In this document: in pieces, positions 8,888-17,433 of the stretch
How positions within the stretch are numbered: position 1 is the stretch's first letter
Layout of the letters: every line of letters begins with the position of its first letter
The notes under the pieces: generated by a model
What the model was told of the DNA's origin: nothing
Databases searched by the model: none
Seen by the model: only the letters and a program-made list of their open reading frames with translations
Made by a program: the position numbers and the translations under genes
Assembly (NCBI RefSeq): GCF_019966595.1
Contig: NZ_JAINFJ010000001.1
Coordinates: 558,001 to 622,000, forward strand
Origin: Oricola indica
GTDB taxonomy: Bacteria; Pseudomonadota; Alphaproteobacteria; Rhizobiales; Rhizobiaceae
DNA length: 64,000 bases
Direction: 5' to 3'

Positions 8888-10393
8888 TCAGATCATGTAG
8901 TGAACGAGGTCGTAGAGCGACGGCTTCGACCCGGGAGTGCAATCGAAGCGTTTCTGGACCTCGCCGTCCTTCAGGACGATGATTGTGTGCGACAGGCCGA
9001 TCGCTTCCTCGAGCGTGTCGGCGACGAGCACGATCCCGACGCCAGCCTCGGACATGTCGCGGATCATCTCGTAGACATCCTCCTTGGCGCCGATGTCGAG
9101 ACCGCGCGTCGGATGGTCGAGAAGCATGATGTCGGATCCGCCGGAGCGCCATTTCGCCAGCACGACCTTCTGCTGGTTACCGCCCGACAGACCGCCGCAA
9201 TCCTTGTGCTCGGATGGCGTCTTGATCGCCAGCTTGGAGATCCAGTCGCGCGCCAGCTTCTTTTCCTCACCGATCCGCAACACGCCGGAGCGCGAATAAT
9301 TGCCCATCTGCGAGAGCGTCATGTTCTCGTAGACGTTCAGGCCGCCGACGATGCCCTCGATCTTGCGTTCGCGCGGCACATAGCCGACGCCATGCGCGAC
9401 ACCCGCCTGCGCGCTGAAGCGCCTGATCTGCTCGCCCTTGATCGCCAGCGTTCCCGCCGTCGGCGTTTCGAGGCCGAAGATCGTGCGCAGGATCGCCTCT
9501 CGGCCCGATCCTTCCGTGCCGACGAGGCAAAGCACCTCGCCCGGATGTAGCTCGAAGGAAAGGCCGGAATAGCGCGGCGGCACTCCGAGCCCGTCCGCCT
9601 TCACCAGCGTCTTGTCGGCTTGATACGGCTTCTGGCGCTGCTCGCGGTAATATTCCTTGTTGACCTCGCGGCCGACCATCTTGTGCTGGATCGCATCGAC
9701 ATCCGCATTGTCTGTTTCCACCACATCGACCACCGCGCCATCCTTCATCACATAGATCCGGTCGCTCAGATCGATCACCTCGTCGAGGCGATGCGAAACG
9801 AAGATGAAGGACGCGCGAGAGCGAAGTTCCCGCACCAGCTTGAAGAGAAGTTCCACCTCCTCCTTCGACAGCACCGATGTCGGTTCGTCGAGCAGGATGA
9901 CCAGGTCGCCGTCGATGCGTTCCTCGAGCGTCAGCACCTTGGCGAGTTCGACCAGCTGGCGCTGCGCGAAGGACAATTTCGAGGTCACGGTCGCCGGATC
10001 GATGTCGAGCTTGACCTTCTGCAACTGCATGCGCGCCGCGCTGGCCATCGCCTTCCAGTTGATGACGCCCATCTTCACGAATTGCTGTTCGTAACCGAGG
10101 AAGATGTTCTCCATCACCGTCAGGTTGGTGATCAGCGACTGTTCCTGGAACACCATGCCGATGCCGTGTTCCATGGCCTGGCGAGGGTTCTGGAACCGCA
10201 CCGTCTTGCCGTCGATCGTGATGGCGCCGTCATCGGGCTGATAGGCGCCGAAGATGACCTTCATCAGCGTCGATTTGCCGGCGCCGTTTTCGCCGACGAG
10301 ACCGACGATCTCGCCTCTTCCGATTTTGAAATCCACGGTCTTGAGCGCGTGAACGCCCGGGAATTTCTTTTCGACCTTTCGCAGTTCGTACAT
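8888..10393 (-). CDS. CUT2-type sugar ABC transporter ATP-binding protein (RbsA/MglA-like)
   Basis: A 501-residue double ATPase. The first domain has Walker A GENGAGKST, signature LSFAQRQLVELAKVL and Walker B VILLDEPTSVL. The second domain has the degenerate Walker A GTEGSGREAI usual in this family, signature LSGGNQQKVVLAKW, and a Walker B that reads LLDHPTRGLD, with His where the catalytic Glu is normally found. The operon order is binding protein, permease, ATPase, permease, zinc dehydrogenase. It powers import of a monosaccharide-like solute at the inner membrane. The His substitution may make only the first site hydrolytic. Confidence 0.94.
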   Translation of the reverse strand: MYELRKVEKKFPGVHALKTVDFKIGRGEIVGLVGENGAGKSTLMKVIFGAYQPDDGAITIDGKTVRFQNPRQAMEHGIGMVFQEQSLITNLTVMENIFLGYEQQFVKMGVINWKAMASAARMQLQKVKLDIDPATVTSKLSFAQRQLVELAKVLTLEERIDGDLVILLDEPTSVLSKEEVELLFKLVRELRSRASFIFVSHRLDEVIDLSDRIYVMKDGAVVDVVETDNADVDAIQHKMVGREVNKEYYREQRQKPYQADKTLVKADGLGVPPRYSGLSFELHPGEVLCLVGTEGSGREAILRTIFGLETPTAGTLAIKGEQIRRFSAQAGVAHGVGYVPRERKIEGIVGGLNVYENMTLSQMGNYSRSGVLRIGEEKKLARDWISKLAIKTPSEHKDCGGLSGGNQQKVVLAKWRSGGSDIMLLDHPTRGLDIGAKEDVYEMIRDMSEAGVGIVLVADTLEEAIGLSHTIIVLKDGEVQKRFDCTPGSKPSLYDLVHYMI

Positions 10394-10403
10394 TGTCCGG
10401 CCC

Positions 10404-11369
10404 CTACTTCACGAAGGTCACGGACTTGCGGTCGGTGGACAGCACCACCGCAATGATGACGAGGATGCCGAGCACGCCGTCCTGCACGTATCCGGGCAGG
10501 CCGATGACGACCATGCCGTTATTGATCACGTTGACGATCAGCACGCCGACCAGCGTGTTCCAGACCCCGCCGATGCCGCCCCACAGCGCCGTGCCGCCAA
10601 CGACCACCGAGGTGATGGAAACGAACATGAAATTGTTGCCCGTCGCGGTCTCGGCGATACCGATCCGACCGACGGCCAGCAGCGCGCCGACGGCATAGAA
10701 CATGCCGGCGAGCGTGAAACCCATAAGCCGGACGCGATTCACGTTGAGGCCGGATGAGTGGGCGAGTTCCTCACCGCCGCCGACGGCGTAGAAATTGCGC
10801 CCCAGCGTCGTGCGGCTCTGGATGAACCAGGCGATCAGCAGGAAGCCGAGCGCGACATAGACCATGATCGGGAAATTCAGGAACCGGACCGTCAGGAGAG
10901 AGCGGAACAGCTCGTCCTCGACGCGGATGCGGTCGCCGCCAGTCAGCAACAGCGCGAAGCCGGTGCCGACGAACCCCATGGCGAGGCTCGCCATGAAGGA
11001 AGGTATTCGCAGCTTCACATGCACCAGCCCGTTGATCAGCCCGACCGCGGCTCCAACGACGAGCGCCAGCGGCAGCGCCAGCCAGGCGTAACTCGCCAGG
11101 GTCCCGCCCATGGCGATGAAGGCGAATGCGAATGCCACCGCGCAGACCGAGACCGTTCCCTCCATGGAGAGGTCGATCGATCCCATGATGATGATGAAGG
11201 TCACGCCAAGCGCGATCATCAGGGCCGGCGCCGAGCTGATGCCGATGCGCGCAAAATTGCGCACCGAAAAGAAGCGGGGCTCCATCAGGGCGAAGAAAAG
11301 GACCAGGACGATCAGGACGATGACGGGAGCCCATTTTACGAGGGCGTCCCGGGTCAGGTAGCTGCGCAC
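10404..11369 (-). CDS. CUT2-type sugar ABC transporter permease
   Basis: A 321-residue RbsC-like permease with a GTG start preceded by GGAGGAAAGC. Family segments include IMGSIDLSMEGTVSVCA and VVGGTALWGGIGGVWNTL near the C terminus. Multiple long hydrophobic helices span the protein from residue 14 on. It follows the binding-protein gene after a gap containing a long hairpin, and precedes the ATPase by ten bases. It is related to the second permease (7938-8879) but clearly diverged. Confidence 0.92.
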   Translation of the reverse strand: MRSYLTRDALVKWAPVIVLIVLVLFFALMEPRFFSVRNFARIGISSAPALMIALGVTFIIIMGSIDLSMEGTVSVCAVAFAFAFIAMGGTLASYAWLALPLALVVGAAVGLINGLVHVKLRIPSFMASLAMGFVGTGFALLLTGGDRIRVEDELFRSLLTVRFLNFPIMVYVALGFLLIAWFIQSRTTLGRNFYAVGGGEELAHSSGLNVNRVRLMGFTLAGMFYAVGALLAVGRIGIAETATGNNFMFVSITSVVVGGTALWGGIGGVWNTLVGVLIVNVINNGMVVIGLPGYVQDGVLGILVIIAVVLSTDRKSVTFVK

Positions 11370-11423
11370 GCTTTCCTCCAGGGCGTAGCAAGAAACAATC
11401 GGCCCGAGATGCCGGCTTGCGGA

Positions 11424-11464
11424 TCCCGGGCGAAGCGGCCACCTGTCGCGGCGGCCGCCCGGGA
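11424..11464. terminator. Hairpin between binding protein and permease genes
   Basis: TCCCGGGCG and CGCCCGGGA form a perfect 9-bp stem around a GC-rich 23-base loop just after the binding-protein stop. There is no T-tract, so it is more likely an mRNA-stabilising or partial-termination element than a full terminator. Confidence 0.55.
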
Positions 11465-11466
11465 GA

Positions 11467-12573
11467 TCATTTGTACATGATCTGGCCGCCAGCCGGACCC
11501 CAGAAGTCGGTCCAGTCGTAGGTCGGCACGCTCTCGATGTAGTTCTTCTTGAACTCCACCGCGTCGTCTGGCGTGATCAGGATGGTCGGGCCGTAGAACT
11601 CGCGATGCTCATGGGGCTCTTCCGACGGTTTGAAGGCGCCGGTCGCCGCGTGATAGGCGAGCGAGGCCGTGATGCCGCCACCCCAATGCGGGTTGGTGAA
11701 GACGGTTGCGAGGATCTCGCCCTTGGCGACCAGTTCGACCGCCTGCGGGTTGCCGTCATAGGTGACGATCGGGATCGACATGCCCTCGGCGCGCAGCGCT
11801 TCGAGAACGCCGTAGCCGATCGTGTCGTTGGCGCAATGCACGCCCTTGATCTCGTCGCCGTAGCGCGTGAGGAAGGACGACATGATCTGGTTGGCTTTCT
11901 GCGTGTCCCAGTCGGCCGGCTGCGCGTCCAGAAGCTCGACATCCGGATAATCCTTCAGCGCGTTCTTCAGCCCGTTCAGGCGCTCGATGGCCGGGTTGTT
12001 CGACGCGATGCCGCCGAGATGGACGATACCGCCCTTGCCGCCGATCGCGTCCAGCAGGATGCGCGCGGTCTGCTCGGCAGGCCCCTCGTCCGACCAGGTC
12101 ATGTGGCTGACGTAGTTGTCGCCGAAATCCCAGGGATGCAGGTCGTCGGTCTTGTTCCAGATCGTGGAGACATAGCCGCCGGCTCCCGCGACCGCCTCGA
12201 CGATCGGACGGCAGTTCGGCGCATCGTTCGTGTCGATGGCAAGCGCCAGTTCGCCGTTCGTCTTGGCGAGAAGCGCCTTGACGTCGGCCAGAGACTTCTC
12301 CGACGACCCTTCATTGATCAGGTGCGTAAGCGCGTCCTTCGACTTGCCGAGGCTTTCCACGAAGGCCTCGCCGCCCGAAACGATCTCGTTCCAGTACGGG
12401 TTCGTGCGGTTACGGTAGCTCCACGCGATCGTCGGATCGCTGTAGGCCGCCCGCGCCACGCCCGGACCGAACGCACCAAGTGCCGCCACGCCGCCCATTC
12501 CATAGGCGGAAGCCAGCAGGAAATTACGCCGATTGAGCGTTTCGCGCTCGATGAATTTCTTGATGAATGACAT
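11467..12573 (-). CDS. Sugar ABC transporter substrate-binding protein (RbsB-like, Tat signal)
   Basis: A 368-residue periplasmic binding protein of the ribose-binding (Peripla_BP_4) class. The N terminus has a twin-arginine-like signal, NRRNFLLASAYGMGG, ending near ARAAYSD. The mature part shows the alternating alpha/beta pattern with EALRAEGMSIPIVTYDGNP typical of the hinge region. GGGAG precedes the ATG. It is the first gene of the CUT2 operon; a relatively long leader of about 100 bases carries operator site 5. The ligand is unknown; the family binds monosaccharides, polyols or autoinducer-2-like solutes. Confidence 0.92.
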   Translation of the reverse strand: MSFIKKFIERETLNRRNFLLASAYGMGGVAALGAFGPGVARAAYSDPTIAWSYRNRTNPYWNEIVSGGEAFVESLGKSKDALTHLINEGSSEKSLADVKALLAKTNGELALAIDTNDAPNCRPIVEAVAGAGGYVSTIWNKTDDLHPWDFGDNYVSHMTWSDEGPAEQTARILLDAIGGKGGIVHLGGIASNNPAIERLNGLKNALKDYPDVELLDAQPADWDTQKANQIMSSFLTRYGDEIKGVHCANDTIGYGVLEALRAEGMSIPIVTYDGNPQAVELVAKGEILATVFTNPHWGGGITASLAYHAATGAFKPSEEPHEHREFYGPTILITPDDAVEFKKNYIESVPTYDWTDFWGPAGGQIMYK

Positions 12574-12671
12574 GCCTCACTCCCTTGAGTTGACCGCCGG
12601 GACGCCTTGGTCCGGCTTGATCTCCGCTCCCGGAAAAACAATTTCCGCGTCATCCGGGGCTGTTCGTTAAT

Positions 12672-12685
12672 GCACTATCTAGTTA
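12672..12685. promoter_or_regulatory. Probable TetR operator, site 5
   Basis: On the minus strand this reads TAACTAGATAGTGC preceded by CATAAG, sharing AAGTAACT with sites 1, 2 and 4. It lies 99 bp upstream of the sugar-binding-protein gene, in the divergent region shared with the TetR gene. The distal half-site is degenerate. Confidence 0.5.
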
Positions 12686-12762
12686 CTTATGTCCAGAAGA
12701 TTTTGTATCCTGTCCCGAACCGCGCACGGCAAGGCTCGTGAAGCACGCGACAAATTGCTATG

Positions 12763-12776
12763 TAACCATCTGGTTA
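12763..12776. promoter_or_regulatory. Probable TetR operator, site 6 (autoregulatory)
   Basis: TAACCATCTGGTTA has perfect 6-bp arms around a 2-base centre. It lies 135 bp upstream of the TetR start and about 77 bp from site 5, so it could serve both divergent promoters. A longer TetR reading frame starting at 12691 would run across it. Confidence 0.58.
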
Positions 12777-12910
12777 GTAATGTTATCGAGAGCCGAAGGC
12801 CTCCGGGAGGTGGGGCCGAAAATCGGGAAAAACAGACGGGGACAAAGCCGCGAAACTTCCCAAATCGAGAAAAACCGGGGTATTTTGCCCATACGGCCCG
12901 AGGAGACCCA

Positions 12911-13555
12911 ATGACCAGCGCCCCGAAAGCAAAGCCGAAAGCGCGCGATGCCGACGCGACACAGAAGCGGATTCTCTCCGCCGCCAAGAAGGAGTTCGCC
13001 AAGAGCGGCCTCGGTGGCGCGCGCGTCGATGTGATCGCCGAACGCGCCAAAGCCAACAAGCGCATGATCTATCACTATTTCAACTCCAAGGAGGAGTTGT
13101 TCCAGCGGGTCCTCGAAGACGCCTACAGCGACATCCGCACCGCCGAGCAGAAGCTCGACCTCGATCACATGGATCCGAAGGCGGCGCTCGAAACGCTCGT
13201 CAGGTTCACCTGGGACTACTATCTGAAGAACCCGGAATTCATCACGCTGGTCAACAGCGAAAACCTCCACAAGGCGAAGCACCTCAAGAAATCCGAACTG
13301 GTCCACCAGTTGAGCCAGCGTTTCGTCGACATGGTCGCCCGGCTGCTCGAACGCGGCGAAAAGGAGGGCGTGTTCCGCTCCGGCATCGACGCCGTCCAGC
13401 TCAACATCACCATCGCGGCGATCGGCTACTACTATCTCACCAACCGCTTCACCGGCACGATCATCTACGAACGCGACCTGATGAGCCCGGAAGCTCTCGA
13501 CGAACGCCTGCGGTTCAACATGGAAACGATCATGCGGCTTGTCTGCGCCGATTGA
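12911..13555 (+). CDS. TetR-family transcriptional regulator
   Basis: A 214-residue regulator. The N-terminal helix-turn-helix spans about residues 18-65, with ILSAAKKEFAKSGL, VDVIAERAKANKRMIYHYF and NSKEELF exactly as in the TetR consensus; the C-terminal half is an all-helical ligand-binding and dimerisation domain resembling the TetR_C (RutR/AcrR-like) group. The start at 12911 has AGGAG six bases before it; the frame is open back to 12689 but that stretch contains operator site 6 and no better ribosome binding site. It is divergent from the sugar-transport operon and is the best candidate to bind the six repeats. The effector is probably the imported compound or a metabolite of it. Confidence 0.93.
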   Translation: MTSAPKAKPKARDADATQKRILSAAKKEFAKSGLGGARVDVIAERAKANKRMIYHYFNSKEELFQRVLEDAYSDIRTAEQKLDLDHMDPKAALETLVRFTWDYYLKNPEFITLVNSENLHKAKHLKKSELVHQLSQRFVDMVARLLERGEKEGVFRSGIDAVQLNITIAAIGYYYLTNRFTGTIIYERDLMSPEALDERLRFNMETIMRLVCAD

Positions 13556-13623
13556 CCTCGTTAGTCCGGGAAGCGATGCTCCACACACCCGGTCGCGGAT
13601 GCGACGCTTGAGCGAGGAATGAG

Positions 13624-14544
13624 TTGACCGCTTCGATTGTTATTCTCGGCGTCTTCGTCGCCGATGCCTGTTTTCGCGCCGACCGTCCGCCGAATATGGG
13701 CGAAACGCTGCTCGGCAACAGTTTCGCGCTCGGCCCCGGCGGCAAGGGATCGAACCAGGCCGTGGCTACCGCGCGCGCCGGGGGCGATGCGCGCTTCCTG
13801 ACCAGGCTCGGCCGCGACACTTTCGCCGAAATGGCGCTGAAGACCTGGGCGGATGCAGGCGTAACGCCGGTCATCACGCAGCATGACGACGCCTACACCG
13901 GCGCGGCCTATATCTTCGTCGAGGAAGCCACCGGCGACAATGCGATCATCATCTGTCCCGGCGTCGCGCAAACGATCTCGCCGGCCGATATCGACACTTG
14001 GTCACAGGAGATTACCTCGGCGCGCGTGTTCATGACCCAGCTCGAACAGCCCATGGACGCGGCCTTCCACGCCCTGCGCGTGGCGCGCGAGGGTAGCACC
14101 ACGACGATCCTCAATCCGGCCCCGGCCGCCAGCCTGCCGGATGGCATGCTGGGCTATTGCGACTACGTAACGCCGAACGAGACCGAGGCGGAAGGCCTGA
14201 CCGGGATCGCCGTAACGTCGCTCGACGACGCCCGCCGCGCCGCCGACGGCCTGATGGCGGCCGGCGCGGGCGCAGCCATCATCACGCTCGGCGCACGCGG
14301 CGCGCTCTATCACGACGGCGAACGCTCGGTGCATGTTCCGGCCTTCGATGCCGGACCTGTCCACGAGACGACGGGGGCCGGCGACGCCTTCAACGGCGCC
14401 TTCGCAACGGCTCTGGCGCGCGGCGATGATCCGGTCGATGCCGTGCGGTTCGGATCGGCGGCGGCAGGCCTGTCCGTCACACGGCCCGGCGCGGCCAATT
14501 CCATGCCGATGCGCGAAGAGATCGAGGCACTGCTGGCGCGTTAG
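13624..14544 (+). CDS. rbsK: Ribokinase (PfkB-family sugar kinase)
   Basis: A 306-residue PfkB-family kinase that phosphorylates a sugar such as ribose at O5 in the cytoplasm. The first PfkB signature is LGPGGKGSNQAVATARAGG (around residue 38) and the second is ETTGAGDAFNGAFATAL, with the catalytic base Asp in GAGD. The start is TTG, since no in-frame ATG or GTG gives the family N terminus; AGGAATGAG precedes it. It follows the TetR gene by 68 bases on the same strand, so it may be co-transcribed and would phosphorylate the sugar imported by the CUT2 system. Confidence 0.9.
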   Translation: MTASIVILGVFVADACFRADRPPNMGETLLGNSFALGPGGKGSNQAVATARAGGDARFLTRLGRDTFAEMALKTWADAGVTPVITQHDDAYTGAAYIFVEEATGDNAIIICPGVAQTISPADIDTWSQEITSARVFMTQLEQPMDAAFHALRVAREGSTTTILNPAPAASLPDGMLGYCDYVTPNETEAEGLTGIAVTSLDDARRAADGLMAAGAGAAIITLGARGALYHDGERSVHVPAFDAGPVHETTGAGDAFNGAFATALARGDDPVDAVRFGSAAAGLSVTRPGAANSMPMREEIEALLAR

Positions 14545-14551
14545 CGCCGGC

Positions 14552-15529
14552 TCAGGGTTCGAGGATCGTCGATCCCGTCGTCTTCCTGGCTTCGAGCGCG
14601 CGGTGCGCGTCGCCTGCCTGCTCGAGCGGGAAACGCTGATCGACCCGGACATGGATGTCGCCGGCGACCACCTTGTCGAAGACATGGCGCGCCATCGCCT
14701 GGCATGTATCGGCGTCGGCGATGTGTGTGAAAAGCGTCGACCGGGTGAGCTTCAGCGATCCCTTCGCGGCGAGATCGAGCAGGCTGACCGGCGGTACCGG
14801 TCCGGACGCGTTGCCGAACGAGATCATCATGCCGAGCGGCCGCAGGCAGTCGAGCGAATCGGTGAACGTATCCTTCCCGACGCCGTCCATGACGACATCG
14901 ACACCACGCCCGCCGGTCAGTTCGCGCACCCGTTCCTTGAAATCCTCGGTGCGGTAGTTGATGCAGTGGCTCGCGCCGTTTTCGAGCGCCATCCGGCATT
15001 TCTCCTCCGAGCCCGCAGTGCCGATCAGCGTGATCCCTTCCGATTTCGCCCACTGGCAGGCAATCGTGCCGACCCCGCCGGCAGCCGCGTGGAACAGTAC
15101 CGTGTCGCCGGCGGAAAGCGGCGTCGTGCGGTGGAACATGTACTCCACCGTCATCCCCTTCAACATCAGCGCGGCGGCATCCTCGAAGGTGACGCCATCG
15201 GGAAGCGGGCAAACATGCGATGCGGGCATGATGCGCGCGTCGCAATAGGCGCCGGGCGGTTGTGCGGCATAGGCGGCGCGGTCGCCGGGCTTGAGATGCT
15301 CCACACCCGCGCCCACGGCCTCGACCGTGCCCGCGCCCTCCATGCCGATCGCCGCCGGTAACTCCATCGGGTAAAGCCCGGTGCGATGATAGACGTCGAT
15401 GAAGTTGACCCCGCAGGCCGTATGCGTGATCAGGATTTCGCCGGGCCCCGGCTCGCCCAGTTCCCGCTCGACGAGTTTCAGCTTCTCCGGTCCGCCGGTT
15501 TCCTCGATGACGATCGTCCTGGCTTTCAT
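14552..15529 (-). CDS. Quinone oxidoreductase-like NADPH-dependent MDR protein
   Basis: A 325-residue zinc-free medium-chain reductase of the QorA type. It has the N-terminal GroES-like fold with GVNFIDVYHRTGLYP, the family hallmark AAALMLKGMTVEYM and the nucleotide motif AAAGGVGTIACQWAKS. No structural zinc cysteines are present. The ATG at 15529 has GGAGGAG seven bases before it; earlier in-frame starts are not supported. It is transcribed alone, convergent with ribokinase, whose stop lies eight bases away. One-electron or two-electron quinone or enone reduction is the family role. Confidence 0.9.
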   Translation of the reverse strand: MKARTIVIEETGGPEKLKLVERELGEPGPGEILITHTACGVNFIDVYHRTGLYPMELPAAIGMEGAGTVEAVGAGVEHLKPGDRAAYAAQPPGAYCDARIMPASHVCPLPDGVTFEDAAALMLKGMTVEYMFHRTTPLSAGDTVLFHAAAGGVGTIACQWAKSEGITLIGTAGSEEKCRMALENGASHCINYRTEDFKERVRELTGGRGVDVVMDGVGKDTFTDSLDCLRPLGMMISFGNASGPVPPVSLLDLAAKGSLKLTRSTLFTHIADADTCQAMARHVFDKVVAGDIHVRVDQRFPLEQAGDAHRALEARKTTGSTILEP

Positions 15530-15686
15530 GCCGATCTCCTCCAATTTGAGTGTTGCGGGGAAACTAGCGGATTTCCCGCCCGGAGAAAGCCCGGAAGCTT
15601 TTTCTTGCCGCTCACCCGTTCCCCTTCGTAAAACATGGCCCTGAAACCGCCGCGGTCGATGGCGGGTCAAGCACGGCGGGAAGCCC

Positions 15687-16847
15687 ATGGAACCTTTCAT
15701 TTTCAACACGACGAAATCGATCGTCTTCCGGCCCGGCGCGGCGGCGGAACTGGCTCAAATCGCCGGGAGCCTTGTCGGCAGGACATGCCTGTTCGTCACC
15801 GATCCCGGTTTGCGCGGCCTCGGCCTTTGTGATCCCGCCATCGCCTCGCTCGAGAAAGCCGGCATCGCGGTGACGGTCTTTGACCAAGTGGAAGCTGATC
15901 CGAGCCTCGCGACACTCATGGACGCTGTCGAGGCGGGTCGCGAGAATGGCGTCACGGGCGTTGTCGGTTTCGGCGGCGGCTCGTCGCTCGACATCGCCAA
16001 GCTATCCGCCCTCCTGCTCGGCTCGGGCGAAGATATCGACGGCGCATGGGGCGTCGGCAATGCGAAGGGCCCTCGCCTGCCGCTGGTGCTCGTGCCGACC
16101 ACTGCCGGCACCGGATCGGAGGTCACGCCGGTCTCCATCATCACCGTCGGCGCGGAGGAAAAACGTGGCGTCTCCTCGCCCGTCATCCTGCCCGACATCG
16201 CCGTGCTCGACGCCGACCTGACCCTCGGTCTGCCGCCCGCGATTACCGCGGCAACGGGCGTCGACGCCATGGTCCACGCCATCGAGGCCTATGCCTCGAA
16301 GAGCGCCAACAACAATCCGCTGTCGAAGCTTCTGGCCCGCGAGGCGCTGCGCCTACTCGGCGCAAACATCGAAACGGCGGTATCGACCGGCGGCAATGTC
16401 GAAGCGCGCGGCGCGATGCTTCTCGGCTCGATGCTCGCCGGTCAGGCCTTCGCAAATTCGCCGGTCGCCGCCGTCCATGCGCTGGCCTATCCGATCGGCG
16501 GCACGTTCCATGTTCCGCACGGCCTGTCCAACGCGCTTGTGCTGCCGCATGTGCTGCGCTTCAACGCACCCGCCGCCGCGTCGCTCTATGCCGAGATCGC
16601 CCATGACGCCTTTCCGCATCTGGAACGGGAGACGGGCGACCAGGCGCTGTGCGCCGATTTCATCGAGGAACTTGCCGGCCTGTCGAAACGGCTCGGCATG
16701 CAGACGCGTCTGCGCGAGGTTTCGATACCGGAGGATGCGCTGCCCAGGATGGCCGCCGATGCGATGCTGCAGCAGCGCCTGTTGGTCAACAATCCGCGCG
16801 AACTGTCCGAGGCGGACGCGCTCACGATCTACAAGGCGGCATGGTGA
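15687..16847 (+). CDS. Iron-containing alcohol dehydrogenase (type III)
   Basis: A 386-residue group III alcohol dehydrogenase. The N-terminal NAD(P)-binding half contains GVVGFGGGSSLDIAK and PTTAGTGSEVTP; the all-helical C-terminal half carries the metal ligands Asp and His in TGVDAMVHAIEAY, AAVHALAYPIGGTFHVPHG. This matches the standard length and order for the family. It reduces aldehydes or oxidises alcohols in the cytoplasm. The thioesterase gene overlaps its stop by one base, so the two are co-translated. Substrate unknown. Confidence 0.93.
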   Translation: MEPFIFNTTKSIVFRPGAAAELAQIAGSLVGRTCLFVTDPGLRGLGLCDPAIASLEKAGIAVTVFDQVEADPSLATLMDAVEAGRENGVTGVVGFGGGSSLDIAKLSALLLGSGEDIDGAWGVGNAKGPRLPLVLVPTTAGTGSEVTPVSIITVGAEEKRGVSSPVILPDIAVLDADLTLGLPPAITAATGVDAMVHAIEAYASKSANNNPLSKLLAREALRLLGANIETAVSTGGNVEARGAMLLGSMLAGQAFANSPVAAVHALAYPIGGTFHVPHGLSNALVLPHVLRFNAPAAASLYAEIAHDAFPHLERETGDQALCADFIEELAGLSKRLGMQTRLREVSIPEDALPRMAADAMLQQRLLVNNPRELSEADALTIYKAAW

Positions 16848-17290
16848 TGAGCGACCGCCCGACCCCATCCACGCGCGGCGACTACCGGGAATTCCGCACC
16901 ATCCACACCCGCTGGATGGACAACGACATGTATGGCCACATGAACAATGTGGTTCACTACTCGCTGTTCGACACGGCGGTGAATGGCTGGCTGATCGAAA
17001 ACGGCGTACTCGATCCGCATGCCGGCGAGACGATCGGCCTGGTCGTCGAAACCGGCTGCCGTTATTTCGCGGAGATGGCGTTTCCCGACATCGTGACGGC
17101 GGGCATCCGCGTCGCGCGGCTCGGCACGAGTTCCGTGCGCTACGAAATAGGCCTTTTCCGCAATGACGAAGACACGGCCTCGGCGGAAGGTTTCTTCGTC
17201 CATGTCTATGTCGATGCCGCGACCCGCAGGCCCGCGCCCGTCGACGACGCACGTCGCGAGGTGCTTGCCCGGCTTGTGCCGAACGCCTGA
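16847..17290 (+). CDS. Acyl-CoA thioesterase (4HBT hotdog fold)
   Basis: A 147-residue hotdog-fold thioesterase of the 4-hydroxybenzoyl-CoA thioesterase/YbgC type. The defining motif is RWMDNDMYGHMNNVVHYS, with the active-site Asp and the GHxNN signature; the long central helix follows. The ATG overlaps the TGA of the iron alcohol dehydrogenase (TGATG). It hydrolyses an acyl-CoA in the cytoplasm. Pairing with a dehydrogenase is compatible with releasing an acid made from an alcohol-derived acyl-CoA, but chain length is not predictable. Confidence 0.88.
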   Translation: MSDRPTPSTRGDYREFRTIHTRWMDNDMYGHMNNVVHYSLFDTAVNGWLIENGVLDPHAGETIGLVVETGCRYFAEMAFPDIVTAGIRVARLGTSSVRYEIGLFRNDEDTASAEGFFVHVYVDAATRRPAPVDDARREVLARLVPNA

Positions 17291-17433
17291 AACCTATAGC
17301 GGAGAACGGGTTACCGCGCCCGCATAGTCCACGGCCCCGTACCCGCCACACCGAGCGGAAAGCCGGACCGGCCGCGACGACGATGCGCCGGCAACGCCCC
17401 TGACAAAAACAAAACAAACTGGAAACACATCAG

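Noticed and set aside
12689-12910. Upstream extension of the TetR reading frame
   Set aside because: It runs through operator site 6, lacks a ribosome binding site and adds no TetR-family sequence; the ATG at 12911 has AGGAG and the normal N terminus.
13556-13623. ATG at 13619 as ribokinase start
   Set aside because: It is out of frame and stops after two codons; the TTG at 13624 gives the family N terminus.
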